A stretch of DNA of 20,552 nt from Microcaldota archaeon (GCA_030668565.1 DAOVFD010000003.1:1-20552), one strand, 5' to 3'. Shown: positions 1-7,122, counted from the stretch's first letter. The notes: generated by a model not told the origin, from the sequence alone. A program made the numbers and translations.

Positions 1-152
1 TAGAAGCACCAGAAGGATTTACACTGCTTGATTTGTCCAGGGTTGCAAATAGAATGGAAGAAAGAACACATGCTCAAGTCGATTTGGTTACCTTGAGGGC
101 AATGAATCCAAAACTCAAAAAAGCTATCAAAAAAGAGATGGTTGCAATATGA
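1..152 (+). CDS. MntA-like nucleotidyltransferase, C-terminal end (partial)
   Basis: The reading frame is open from base 3 to a TGA at 150-152; the start lies left of the window. The visible 49 residues include a stretch reading VDLVTLRAMNPKLKKAIKKE, which has the look of the C-terminal end of minimal nucleotidyltransferases (VDLV, then a leucine/proline segment and a basic helix). The next gene starts inside this stop (ATGA at 149-152) and is a HepT-type HEPN protein, the standard partner. In that family MntA is the antitoxin that modifies HepT by adding AMP. The catalytic GSxxxGxxxxxSDxD region is not in the window, so activity cannot be judged. Family assignment rests on the short tail plus the partner gene. 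Confidence 0.7.
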   Translation, partial: EAPEGFTLLDLSRVANRMEERTHAQVDLVTLRAMNPKLKKAIKKEMVAI

Positions 153-481
153 AAAAGGATCCAAAATTATATCTAGGCCATATTATCGAAGCCATCAATA
201 GAATAAACAAATATACAAAAGGATTAAGCAAAGACGAGTTTCTGAAGAATATTTTAATAGAAGACGCAACCGTAAGAAACATAGAAATAATCGGAGAAGC
301 TGTGAAAAATCTACCTGGCGATTTCAAGAAGAAGCACAAGGAAATCCCATGGAAGGACATAGCAGGAATGAGGGACAGAATTGCGCATTTTTACTTTGGG
401 ATAGACTACGATCTTGTATGGGACACGATAGAAAAGGATATTCCAGAGCTTAAGAAAAAAATCCAAAAACTGATACGATGA
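149..481 (+). CDS. HepT-like HEPN-domain RNase (DUF86), toxin of an MNT-HEPN pair
   Basis: This 110-residue protein has the usual length of the DUF86/HepT family. The RX4HXY active-site motif is intact as R75, H80 and Y82 within RDRIAHFYF, followed by the typical IDYDLVW segment. Known HepT proteins are all-helical RNases whose motif tyrosine can be AMPylated by the partner MntA nucleotidyltransferase, which silences the toxin. The start overlaps the MntA stop as ATGA, and the stop overlaps the start of the DUF2283 gene the same way, so all three should be translated as a coupled operon. The role as toxin is family knowledge; the intact motif is what the sequence shows. Confidence 0.88.
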   Translation: MKKDPKLYLGHIIEAINRINKYTKGLSKDEFLKNILIEDATVRNIEIIGEAVKNLPGDFKKKHKEIPWKDIAGMRDRIAHFYFGIDYDLVWDTIEKDIPELKKKIQKLIR

Positions 482-822
482 AAATCCAATATAATTATGA
501 TCCCGATGCTGACATCATTGCTGTAGAGATAAACATGCAAAAATCTGATTACACCCTAGAGCTAACTGAGCATATCCTGGTAGACGTAACTAATGATATG
601 AAATTAGTTGGGATTGAAATATTAGATGCAAGTGAAGAAATTTCAAAGTTATTCAATAGGCATGTAAGTAAAAATGAAATGAAGCAGCTACTATGTAAGA
701 TAAAACAGGAGCCGAATGAATATCTGGTGCAATTCAAATCTCCGCAAAAAAATGAGAATGCAAATTTGTTTATTCCACTATATAGGTCTAGTGTTCTCTT
801 GAGCCAATCAAAAACCTATTAA
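478..822 (+). CDS. DUF2283 domain protein
   Basis: The first 55 or so residues match the DUF2283 pattern: a start MKIQYNYDPDADIIAVEIN, then a turn, ILVDV, and the diagnostic LVGIEILDAS. DUF2283 is a small beta-rich domain of unknown function often found beside toxin-like genes. Here about 55 further residues follow the domain, polar and without a pattern I recognise. The gene begins in an ATGA overlap with the HEPN gene, so it belongs to the same transcript as the MNT-HEPN pair. It could be an accessory regulator or a second antitoxin; nothing in the sequence decides this. Confidence 0.8.
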   Translation: MKIQYNYDPDADIIAVEINMQKSDYTLELTEHILVDVTNDMKLVGIEILDASEEISKLFNRHVSKNEMKQLLCKIKQEPNEYLVQFKSPQKNENANLFIPLYRSSVLLSQSKTY

Positions 823-871
823 AACATTACCTTGAATAGATGTTCTTGTTAATACTATTCGAGGTGGCGGA

Positions 872-1567
872 ATGAAAAATTTAGTTTCAAAGCGTGGAAT
901 TGTATTTCTGACTTTGTTTGTTGTTCTCACTCTTGTTGGAATGGAAATCAACTTTTCCTCTATAATCGGTATGGATAACCAGTTCTTCACTTTATTCCAG
1001 TTCTTCGGACCTATTGCAGGAGCATTTCTCGGACTTTTCGGGATAATTGCAGTTCTCTTTGCAGAATTAATCAACTTTGCACTTGTAGGAAAGGAAGTTA
1101 CAGCGGTAAATCTTCTAAGACTTACACCGATGCTTTTTGCAGCATACTATTTCAGCAGGAATATAAAAACAGGATTCAGCGACAAGCTTAGTATTGTAAT
1201 TCCCGTCCTTGCAATGATTGCTTTCTGGTCTACTCCCGGAGGAATGGGGGCATGGTACTATGCGCTTTTCTGGACAATCCCGATAATTGCAAAATTCCTT
1301 CCTGACAGGCTTTTCTTCAGGAGTCTTGGAGCAACCTTTACTGCACATGCGATTGGTTCGTCTCTATGGGCATTGACAGTTCCCATGACAGCAGCACAAT
1401 GGGCATTCCTTGTTCCGGTAACAGCATTCGAAAGGGCTTTGTTCGCAATAGGAATAAGCGCGAGTTTTGTCCTGTTCACGAATCTGTTTAATGCTCTGGA
1501 CAATTTAATGAACTGGGACATAAACAGATTCATCCGTATCGACAGGCGTTATGTTCTGAACGCCTGA
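872..1567 (+). CDS. Polytopic membrane protein of unknown function
   Basis: The 231-residue product is very hydrophobic, with about six or seven membrane spans (roughly residues 8-28, 40-70, 78-95, 105-121, 125-143, 150-178 and 182-210). A strong GAGGTGG ribosome site lies just before the ATG. The second hydrophobic stretch (FGPIAGAFLGLFGIIAVLF) recalls the glycine-rich early helices of ECF-transporter substrate-binding (S) components, and the length is similar, but no ATPase or transmembrane T-component gene is nearby and I cannot assign a family. The C terminus is charged (DINRFIRIDRRY) and probably cytoplasmic. It is separated from the upstream operon by 49 bases. Confidence 0.75.
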   Translation: MKNLVSKRGIVFLTLFVVLTLVGMEINFSSIIGMDNQFFTLFQFFGPIAGAFLGLFGIIAVLFAELINFALVGKEVTAVNLLRLTPMLFAAYYFSRNIKTGFSDKLSIVIPVLAMIAFWSTPGGMGAWYYALFWTIPIIAKFLPDRLFFRSLGATFTAHAIGSSLWALTVPMTAAQWAFLVPVTAFERALFAIGISASFVLFTNLFNALDNLMNWDINRFIRIDRRYVLNA

Positions 1568-1582
1568 TTTTCTTCTTTTTTA
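1568..1582. terminator. T-rich stretch between convergent genes
   Basis: Between the stop of the membrane protein gene and the convergent RelA/SpoT-like gene there are only 12 bases. They lie in a T-rich run (TTTTCTTCTTTTTTA) on the plus strand. Archaeal RNA polymerase stops at such T tracts, so this is a plausible end for the plus-strand transcript. No hairpin is evident. Confidence 0.35.
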
Positions 1583-2944
1583 TTCCTCGTTTATAGGTAG
1601 ACTTAACTGCGGGTCCGCTTTCCTGTCCTTTTCGTTGTGCTTGTGGATAATGCTGAGATAAACTTCCTTCAGTACTTTTCCGAATTCACTGGCTCCACCG
1701 ATGTACATCCAGTGTGCAGCACCACCCTCTTCAGCAATCCAGTGGTCCCTGAGCGTCTTCAGCTGGGTCTCAAATTTGAGTGTTGTGCCTTTTACTACAG
1801 GATAGGAATCAAAGTGTGTTGCCCTATACCCACTCTTCTTGTTCCACTTATCAATTTCGTATTCGTATCTGTTACCGGATATGCTCTCCAGGGCATTAAG
1901 ATTTGAGGTTATAAGGTCATGTGCTATCCTCATTGCAAGACGCCTTTCGTTTTCTTCCATCTTGTCGATTTCCTTTTTGCCCAGTCTCTTTATAATAATC
2001 CTGAGCGCAACCAGGTCGTTAAGAGAAGTAATGTCAAATTCCTCTATATTCCCGGATATGTAGCCTTCCAGGGACATGGTGTGGCTTTCCTCAGAATCGC
2101 TGTATTCCTCTGCAAGCTTTCTTCTGACCTTTCTCATAACCTTTCCGTCGTGTTTTTCGAATCTCCTGACAACATCAACATCGAAACCGGCTCCTTTGAG
2201 AGTGTGCTTAATGCGCTTTGCAAGTTCCCTTACCAGTGCTCTCGTGAGTGCCACTCTCTCCTGTACCTCTGCGGCCCTCAGCTTTTCCATAACTGCTTCG
2301 TAAATATCCGGATGATTCACATGAAATGCATGTTTCAGTATGCTTCCTGCAAGACCGGGGTGGCCGAAAAGCTCTGCTATAGGCGCATAAATCATTTCTC
2401 CTGCCCTTGCGTCCATCTTGAGTAAATGGTCCGCCTCTGCCTTTGAAGAATACATTCTGAACAGGGGATGACCGTCCTTACTTATGAAACTTTCGAGGTG
2501 CTTGTCTCCGTTGTGCGTTACTGCGTAGTCAGCCAGTTTTACCAGTATTGCAAGTGGTGCCTCACCGTTGTTCAGTAGAGGAACGTATTCGGAGAGTGAC
2601 GCACCCCTTCTCTCCAGTTCAGTCAGTTTTCCGAATGTCTCTATCTCCTTTCTGACTTCCTTGTTTTCCAGAGCATCAGGAAGTTTGAATTTCCCGCCAT
2701 TCAGTTTCCTGTAATCGACAATATGATATAGTGTGGTTTCTGCGATAATGCTGTTTACCCATGCTCCCCCCAGATTTTTTCCGGGATTTTTGATAACACC
2801 ACCTTCGATTATCCTGACTTCTCTTGCCTTATCGAGGACATCATGGCAGTGTTCATAAAGAGGAAGAGCGTTGATTTTTTTATAGAAGTTTCTGGCCCTC
2901 GGAACGCTACTTTGCAACCTCGGAGGTACCATTCTTCTTTCCAT
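1580..2944 (-). CDS. RelA/SpoT-like (p)ppGpp synthetase-domain protein with degraded hydrolase region
   Basis: The C-terminal half of this 454-residue protein carries RelA/SpoT synthetase signatures in order: LNDLVALRI (308-316, acidic metal ligand D310), SGYRATHFD (371-379, matching NGYQSLHTT), FETQLKT (391-397, matching the EVQIRT block with catalytic Glu as E392) and AEEGGAAHWMY (404-414). The N-terminal half follows the RSH hydrolase layout, with VKLADY near 135-140 (like KLADR) and YAPIAELFG at 186-194, but the HD of the HD/ED pair is not preserved: the corresponding segment reads TLYHIVD (71-77). The usual R-x-K before the synthetase is replaced by FEKHDGKVMRKVRRK. TGS and ACT domains are absent. 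A synthetase-type role in nucleotide-alarmone signalling is inferred; another pyrophosphokinase substrate is possible. Transcription looks leaderless. Confidence 0.82.
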   Translation of the reverse strand: MERRMVPPRLQSSVPRARNFYKKINALPLYEHCHDVLDKAREVRIIEGGVIKNPGKNLGGAWVNSIIAETTLYHIVDYRKLNGGKFKLPDALENKEVRKEIETFGKLTELERRGASLSEYVPLLNNGEAPLAILVKLADYAVTHNGDKHLESFISKDGHPLFRMYSSKAEADHLLKMDARAGEMIYAPIAELFGHPGLAGSILKHAFHVNHPDIYEAVMEKLRAAEVQERVALTRALVRELAKRIKHTLKGAGFDVDVVRRFEKHDGKVMRKVRRKLAEEYSDSEESHTMSLEGYISGNIEEFDITSLNDLVALRIIIKRLGKKEIDKMEENERRLAMRIAHDLITSNLNALESISGNRYEYEIDKWNKKSGYRATHFDSYPVVKGTTLKFETQLKTLRDHWIAEEGGAAHWMYIGGASEFGKVLKEVYLSIIHKHNEKDRKADPQLSLPINEE

Positions 2945-2967
2945 AATAATACACTGTCTAAAACATT

Positions 2968-2974
2968 ATTTAAA
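2968..2974 (-). promoter_or_regulatory. TATA box of the RelA/SpoT-like gene
   Basis: On the minus strand TTTAAAT is centred 27 bases before the A of the ATG at 2944. This is the standard distance from an archaeal TATA box to the transcription start, so the mRNA probably begins at or next to the start codon. No GGTGA-type site precedes this ATG, in agreement with a leaderless message. Confidence 0.6.
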
Positions 2975-3030
2975 GCTATCGTTTGGGTGGTACTGAAGCT
3001 AATCTAACCGAAACTACAGAGAAGAAAGAG

Positions 3031-3055
3031 GTTACATAATTTAAAACTTTGTAAC
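3031..3055. repeat. Inverted repeat between the IPP isomerase and RelA/SpoT-like genes
   Basis: GTTACA at 3031-3036 and TGTAAC at 3050-3055 form a 6-bp inverted repeat with a 13-base A/T-rich loop containing TTTAAA. It lies just after the stop of the type 2 IPP isomerase gene on the minus strand. It may be a transcript end or a protein site; the stem is short and could be chance. Confidence 0.3.
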
Positions 3056-3060
3056 AAAAA

Positions 3061-4056
3061 TCAGCAGAGAATGCACTTTGCAGCCTTCAGATGAGCTATG
3101 TTCTTGCTACCGGTGAGAAAAGCGGCTATTCTGAGTTGTTTCTCCCACATTTCCAGCTCCTTATCCAGCCTTTTCTTCATAAGGGCCTTCAGGAATGGCT
3201 GTGCTGCGCCTGCCATGTCTGCTCCGAGGGCTATTGCCTTTGCTGCATCTATTCCGTTTCTGACCCCTCCGCTTGCTATCAGAGGAAGGACTCCACGACA
3301 CATCATAAGGCATTCCACAGTCGGGATTCCCCATTCCTCGAAACCCGGAACCGCGCTTTTAGAACGTAAATACTCTATTTTGCTCCACGACGTTCCACCA
3401 GCTCCTGAAACGTCTATCCAGCTTACTCCTGCAACCTTAAGCTTCTCGGCCGCATCTCTATCTATGCCTGCTCCCGTTTCCTTCACAATAACAGGCACAT
3501 CGAGTTTGTCGCAGGCTTTTGCTATCGCCTTAAGCACACCACTGTAATCCTTGTCTCCTTCAGGCTGTATTACCTCCTGAAGAGCGTTTAAATGCACTGC
3601 AAGACCGTCTGCATCCACCGAGGAAACAAGCTTCTCAATGGTCTTGAACGGGTATTTCTTCAATTGGACAGCACCGATATTAGCGACTATCGGGATGGAA
3701 GGAGCGTATTTTCTCATTCTGAACGTATCCGCAAGCTTAGGATTCTCAATCATTGCCCTCTGACTGCCAAGGCCAAGCGCTATCTTGTGTTTTTCAGCAG
3801 CTTCAGCAAGCTTCCTGTTAATTTCTTTTGACTTTGGATATCCGCCGGTCATGGCAGTAATCAGAATCGGGTATTTGATTTTCCTTCCCAGAAACCTTGA
3901 GGAAAGGTTGACTTTGTCAAGATTCAGTTCAGGCAGTGCGTTGTGAATCAGTTTTATCCTGTCGAATCCTGCACCCACGACGTACTGGCTTGCTGCCCTA
4001 AGCGATATCTCAACATGCTCTTTCTTTCTGCTGGATATTTTCTTCAAGAATTTCAC
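3061..4056 (-). CDS. fni: Type 2 isopentenyl-diphosphate delta-isomerase (FMN-dependent)
   Basis: The enzyme interconverts IPP and DMAPP, using reduced FMN in a TIM barrel; archaea need it for isoprenoid lipids. Family motifs appear in order: RKKEH (10-14), TAMTGG (67-72), GLGSQR (95-100), NIGA (126-129), HLNALQE (155-161), QPEGD (164-168), VKETGAG (191-197), DVSGAGGTSW (215-224) and ASGGVRNGID (261-270) with the downstream GAD and GAA phosphate-binding turns. At 331 residues it is close to normal length. The first in-frame start is GTG at 4056, overlapping the upstream stop, but that GTG is itself part of a GGTGA ribosome site followed five bases later by TTG at 4047 (giving MKKISSRKKEH), which may be the real start. 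It is second in an operon with a membrane protein gene. Confidence 0.95.
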   Translation of the reverse strand: MKFLKKISSRKKEHVEISLRAASQYVVGAGFDRIKLIHNALPELNLDKVNLSSRFLGRKIKYPILITAMTGGYPKSKEINRKLAEAAEKHKIALGLGSQRAMIENPKLADTFRMRKYAPSIPIVANIGAVQLKKYPFKTIEKLVSSVDADGLAVHLNALQEVIQPEGDKDYSGVLKAIAKACDKLDVPVIVKETGAGIDRDAAEKLKVAGVSWIDVSGAGGTSWSKIEYLRSKSAVPGFEEWGIPTVECLMMCRGVLPLIASGGVRNGIDAAKAIALGADMAGAAQPFLKALMKKRLDKELEMWEKQLRIAAFLTGSKNIAHLKAAKCILC

Positions 4057-4790
4057 CTTGCAAGCGGATATTTTTCCATATAAATCTGGGTCTGAAGAAT
4101 CAGGAGGAATGGCAGGAATACTATGGAATTAAGAAGAAGTATGAGATAAGTTGAGAACGGCGGGGAAAGCGTTGCGAATGCCAACCCGTATGAAAAAAGT
4201 ATCAGCACAAAGCCTACCAACATCCATTTTATAACGAGCAATGGTTTATGCATTGCAAAGCTGAACGAGTATGCAATTGCATCGGCTGTTCTTGCATTGT
4301 CTATAACCACTGCAGGAAATGAGAATGAAAGGAAGAACCATAATACACCCAGCACAACGGGATAAATCCAGGATTTGAAAGCATTATCGTATAGAACCAG
4401 TTGAAGTATGGCCTGCAGCAGGAGTATCAGGGTTATTATATAGAATATTCTCGTTCCGTATTTTCCAATCGCGGAAACCATTTCACTTGTGGTCTCGGTC
4501 ATCGTTCTTCTCGAGCGTACGAGTATATTGATATTCACTATAGTATCAGAGAAGATAAATACAGCAATCGCATAACCTATTACGGTTATTATCAGGTCAA
4601 GAAGGGAAAGCTCGGGTATGCTTCCTGTTCTTATGAAAAGTCCGCCTGCGGCAATGAATGTGGGTGCTGCAACAAGGGCTGCAATCAATACTGCGACAAG
4701 GAAAGGTATCGAAAACAGTGCCACAATTGCCACGCGTTTAAGATAAAAATCCAGAGCATAGTCGAATATTCTTCTGAATTCACCACTCAT
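4053..4790 (-). CDS. Six-span membrane protein in operon with fni
   Basis: The product of about 245 residues has a short polar N terminus (MSGEFRRIFDYALDFYLKR) and roughly six hydrophobic segments, in a pattern seen in archaeal membrane proteins related to the glycerophosphodiester phosphodiesterase membrane domain group; that relation is only a resemblance. An in-frame GTG lies at 4799, but the ATG at 4790 is preferred because a TATA-like box sits 26 bases before it. The stop overlaps the first possible start of fni (GTGA), which makes co-translation likely. No catalytic motif is visible. A role in membrane lipid biology is suggested only by the isoprenoid partner. Confidence 0.75.
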   Translation of the reverse strand: MSGEFRRIFDYALDFYLKRVAIVALFSIPFLVAVLIAALVAAPTFIAAGGLFIRTGSIPELSLLDLIITVIGYAIAVFIFSDTIVNINILVRSRRTMTETTSEMVSAIGKYGTRIFYIITLILLLQAILQLVLYDNAFKSWIYPVVLGVLWFFLSFSFPAVVIDNARTADAIAYSFSFAMHKPLLVIKWMLVGFVLILFSYGLAFATLSPPFSTYLILLLNSIVFLPFLLILQTQIYMEKYPLAR

Positions 4791-4810
4791 GGAATACACT
4801 ACGAAGGTGC

Positions 4811-4820
4811 ATTTTTTAAT
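4811..4820 (-). promoter_or_regulatory. TATA-like box of the membrane protein-fni operon
   Basis: ATTAAAAAAT on the minus strand is centred about 26 bases before the ATG at 4790 and supports that start over the upstream GTG at 4799, which would leave only about 17 bases. The tnpB element begins about 40 bases further upstream. Confidence 0.5.
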
Positions 4821-4860
4821 GGTTCCGAGCGGGAAATCCTACGAAGAAGAATCTAAGAAA

Positions 4861-4876
4861 CACGGCTTTAGCCGTG
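4861..4876 (+). repeat. Left-end hairpin of the IS element
   Basis: This is a perfect 7-bp palindrome with a two-base centre. In the IS200/IS605 family, single-strand hairpins near each end are what the Y1 transposase recognises. Confidence 0.8.
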
Positions 4877-4890
4877 GGATGGAAGCAGGT

Positions 4891-4900
4891 ATTTATAAAC
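4891..4900 (+). promoter_or_regulatory. TATA box of tnpB
   Basis: ATTTATAAAC is centred about 26 bases before the tnpB ATG at 4922. The same ten bases recur before the lipoprotein gene (7069-7078) and closely match the ATPase promoter (minus strand, 10674-10682), which supports a shared promoter consensus. A GAGGT at 4910-4914 would only be used if transcription began earlier. Confidence 0.6.
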
Positions 4901-4921
4901 AGGAAATGAGAGGTAAATCTG

Positions 4922-6055
4922 ATGAAAACATATAAATTTCGATTATACCCAACAAGAATGCAAAATACGGAGATGCAGAAGCACCTCTGGATTTCCAAAG
5001 AGCTATGGAATAAACTTCTTGAAAAAACAATCAAAAGATACGACAAAGAAAAGAAATTTTATTCTAAATCGGAATTGCAGTTGATGGTAAAGAAAACAGG
5101 TCTTTACTCTCAAACAGCACAAGGAATAGCTCACAGATTGCATAGAGCATTACAAGCAAAAGTAAAGGCAAAGAAAGAAGGAAAGAAATGGGGGTTTCCG
5201 AGATTCAAAAACTTTGACAGAATGAAAACCTTACTTTATCCACAATCTGGTTTTTCTCTTGATAAAAAACTCAAAGTAACTCCATTCGGAGAAATTAATA
5301 TCAAAAAACACAGGGAGATGAAAGGCACTGTCAATACCTTAACCCTGAAAAGAGAAGCTTCTGGAAAATGGTTTGCTGTTTTCTGTGTAGAGCAAGAACC
5401 AGAACAACCTAAGATAAACAATGGCGGACAGATAGGTATTGATTTAGGGTTGATGACCTTTGCTACGCTTTCAAATGGAGAGAAGATAAAGAATCCGCAT
5501 CATTTGAAAACCCACGAAGGAAGAGTGGCATTTTATCAAAGAGAATTATCAAAGAAGAAAAAAGGTAGTATGAACAGAAAAAAAGCAAAAAGGAAGGTCG
5601 CTTTCATCCATGAAAAAATAGCAAACACAAGGTTGGATTTTCTGCATAAGACGGCAAATAGATTATTCTCTAATTATTCCCTCATTGCTATGGAAAAACT
5701 TGCAAGCCAGGAGATGGCTATGCAGGGACATGGTAAATCGATAAATGATGCTGGATGGAATATGTTTACTAATGTCCTTTGTTACAAAGCTGGAAATGCT
5801 GGTAGTAAAGTAGTATTTGTAAATCCTAAGAATACGTCAAAAGAATGCAGTAACTGCGGTCGGTTGGTAAATAAAACCCTTTGGGATAGGCAACATAACT
5901 GTCCCTCATGCGGACTATCAATAGACAGAGATATAAATGCTGCAATCAATATACTCAATAGAGCTACGGCAGGGATTGCCGGAAGTAACGCCTGTGAAGA
6001 TGTTTCAATAGAAATGTCTATGAAGCAGGAAGCCCATGATTTCAGTCGTGGGTGA
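4922..6055 (+). CDS. tnpB: TnpB, RNA-guided nuclease of an IS200/IS605 element
   Basis: The 377-residue protein has the full TnpB layout: an N-terminal helical/beta region starting KTYKFRLYPT, a split RuvC nuclease with acidic residues D174 (GIDLGL), E258 (IAMEKLAS) and D337 (DRDINAAINIL), and a zinc finger with C309, C312, C327 and C330. All catalytic and metal residues are present and there is no frameshift, so it looks functional. TnpB proteins are known to cut DNA guided by an omega-RNA made from the right end of the same element, and are ancestors of Cas12. The 3' end of the gene forms the right-end hairpin. No tnpA is next to it. Confidence 0.95.
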   Translation: MKTYKFRLYPTRMQNTEMQKHLWISKELWNKLLEKTIKRYDKEKKFYSKSELQLMVKKTGLYSQTAQGIAHRLHRALQAKVKAKKEGKKWGFPRFKNFDRMKTLLYPQSGFSLDKKLKVTPFGEINIKKHREMKGTVNTLTLKREASGKWFAVFCVEQEPEQPKINNGGQIGIDLGLMTFATLSNGEKIKNPHHLKTHEGRVAFYQRELSKKKKGSMNRKKAKRKVAFIHEKIANTRLDFLHKTANRLFSNYSLIAMEKLASQEMAMQGHGKSINDAGWNMFTNVLCYKAGNAGSKVVFVNPKNTSKECSNCGRLVNKTLWDRQHNCPSCGLSIDRDINAAINILNRATAGIAGSNACEDVSIEMSMKQEAHDFSRG

Positions 6056-6060
6056 TTCAC
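5930..6060 (+). ncRNA. Candidate omega-RNA (reRNA) scaffold at the right end
   Basis: In characterised TnpB systems the guide RNA scaffold covers the last part of the tnpB gene and the element's right end, and the guide is the flanking DNA just outside. Here the right-end hairpin at 6033-6052 overlaps the tnpB stop, consistent with that arrangement. If it holds, the guide would start near 6061 and read into the leader of the surface-protein gene. The scaffold 5' boundary is a guess; no transcript evidence is available. Confidence 0.35.
6033..6052 (+). repeat. Right-end hairpin of the IS element
   Basis: CCCATGA and TCGTGGG pair over 7 bp with one G-T wobble around a six-base loop. The stem lies inside the last codons of tnpB and ends one base before its stop codon. 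Confidence 0.75.
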
Positions 6061-6091
6061 ATGTTAAGTGACTAGCTAAAACCGTGATATC

Positions 6092-7054
6092 ATGGGAAAA
6101 ACAGCTATCGTTTTAATGGTATTTTTGCTTTTTGCGTCAGTCTGTTTTGCTGCATTTACCCCTTCGGAGAATCAGACGAAGGACAAGGTAAACGATGCAA
6201 AGGACGCCAAAGAGGAGGCAGGAGAAGCCGTATATAATGGTCAGACTGATTTTGGCATGGATTTTCTTAGATGCCCCGAAGTTCATGATGACTGGCAGGA
6301 GGCGGAAAACAAACTGAATATTGCAGAAGATTTATATGATTCCGCCTTTGAGGATTTCATTCTTGGTAATTATAATGATTCTTATTATACTGCCCAGAAT
6401 TCGATAGAAGCTTCAAATGATGCGATAAGTCTTGTGGAAGGTCTTTCAGGCAAGCTTTTCCTTTGTGATGCGAAGGAAAGAAGGGAAAATGCGAGTGCTG
6501 CCCTAACTGCGATGACAGCTAAAAAGAACGAAGTTGAAGATGCGGTAATGGCAAAACTGGTCTGTCCTGACGTTCAGGCAAACTGGACAAAGGGAAATGA
6601 GCAGATGACCCTTGCCAATACACAGTTTACAGGAAGCAATTACGTTGATGCAAAAGAGGCTGCTGAACGTGCCATTGAATATTATGAAGCTGCGGCTGCA
6701 GCGGCAGAAACCTGTGTTCCACCAGAAATACCCGAAGAGCCGGAAATAGAATGCGAAGTTGATATACATTGCGAAGATGATGAAGTGTGCGTTGAAGGGC
6801 AGTGCATACCAGTGGAATGTGAATGTGGTTATGTCAGCAATCACATTTGCCATGAATATGAATGTTGTGAGGATACCGATTGTCCTTCAGGCCAAATCTG
6901 CGTGGGGCATGTGTGTGCTGTGGAACAGGAACCCCCATTCGTTTCAGTACCTGAGGAGACACCCCCGAAGGAAGAATCCCCAGAGTATACATGCAATTTG
7001 GCCATGTTATTACTGCTTGGTCTTCTTGGTGCGGTTATATCAAGGGAAAATTAG
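6092..7054 (+). CDS. Secreted, membrane-anchored Cys-rich surface protein with duplicated helical unit
   Basis: A clear signal peptide (residues 1-20, ending VCFAAF) starts this 320-residue protein. Residues about 58-210 hold two helical units that look like an internal duplication: RCPEVHDDW with following NYNDSYYTAQNSIEAS, and VCPDVQANW with following NYVDAKEAAERAIEYY. Residues about 220-275 are cysteine-rich, with repeated CEVDIHCEDDEVCVEGQC and CEDTDCPSGQICVGHVC units, a pattern common in archaeal and animal extracellular proteins. A proline/glutamate linker follows, then a C-terminal hydrophobic segment (CNLAMLLLLGLLGAVIS) and a short polar tail, so the protein is probably tethered outside the cell. 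The start has a GTGAT site four bases upstream. Binding partner and function are unknown. Confidence 0.8.
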   Translation: MGKTAIVLMVFLLFASVCFAAFTPSENQTKDKVNDAKDAKEEAGEAVYNGQTDFGMDFLRCPEVHDDWQEAENKLNIAEDLYDSAFEDFILGNYNDSYYTAQNSIEASNDAISLVEGLSGKLFLCDAKERRENASAALTAMTAKKNEVEDAVMAKLVCPDVQANWTKGNEQMTLANTQFTGSNYVDAKEAAERAIEYYEAAAAAAETCVPPEIPEEPEIECEVDIHCEDDEVCVEGQCIPVECECGYVSNHICHEYECCEDTDCPSGQICVGHVCAVEQEPPFVSVPEETPPKEESPEYTCNLAMLLLLGLLGAVISREN

Positions 7055-7068
7055 TTCCATATACCTCC

Positions 7069-7099
7069 ATTTATAAACATTTTGCCAGCTTATATATTA
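7069..7099 (+). promoter_or_regulatory. Two possible TATA boxes of the lipoprotein gene
   Basis: ATTTATAAAC at 7069-7078 is identical to the tnpB TATA box and would give a leader of about 23 bases carrying GGGTGG at 7113-7118. TTATATATTA at 7090-7099 is centred about 28 bases before the ATG at 7123 and would give a leaderless mRNA. Either one supports a start at 7123 and not at the in-frame ATG at 6991, which lies inside the upstream gene. Confidence 0.5.
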
Positions 7100-7122
7100 C
7101 AATATTTTCGATGGGTGGACAA

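Larger units (their letters stand above)
4861..6060 (+). mobile_element. IS200/IS605-family element with tnpB only (IS1341 type)
   Basis: One complete tnpB gene is bracketed by hairpins typical of this group. The left hairpin is a perfect palindrome at 4861-4876 (CACGGCT, TT, AGCCGTG). The right hairpin is at 6033-6052 (CCCATGA, six-base loop, TCGTGGG with one G-T pair) and overlaps the end of tnpB. After each hairpin the sequence is alike (GTGGGAT and GTGGGTGAT). No tnpA transposase gene is present, so movement would need one supplied from elsewhere. The element sits between the fni operon promoter and the surface-protein gene. Exact ends are uncertain by several bases; the right end probably lies within GATTCAC at 6054-6060. 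Confidence 0.85.

Noticed and set aside
822..872. Riboswitch in the leader of the membrane protein at 872
   Set aside because: The gap is only 49 bases with no stable paired structure seen, too short for a known riboswitch class.
1919..2425. 168-residue plus-strand frame opposite the RelA/SpoT-like gene
   Set aside because: It is antisense to a gene with clear family motifs, with no promoter or ribosome site seen.
6991..7122. Longer start for the large lipoprotein at the ATG at 6991
   Set aside because: It lies inside the end of the preceding surface-protein gene, upstream of both TATA boxes, and would put 44 extra unlike residues before the protein.
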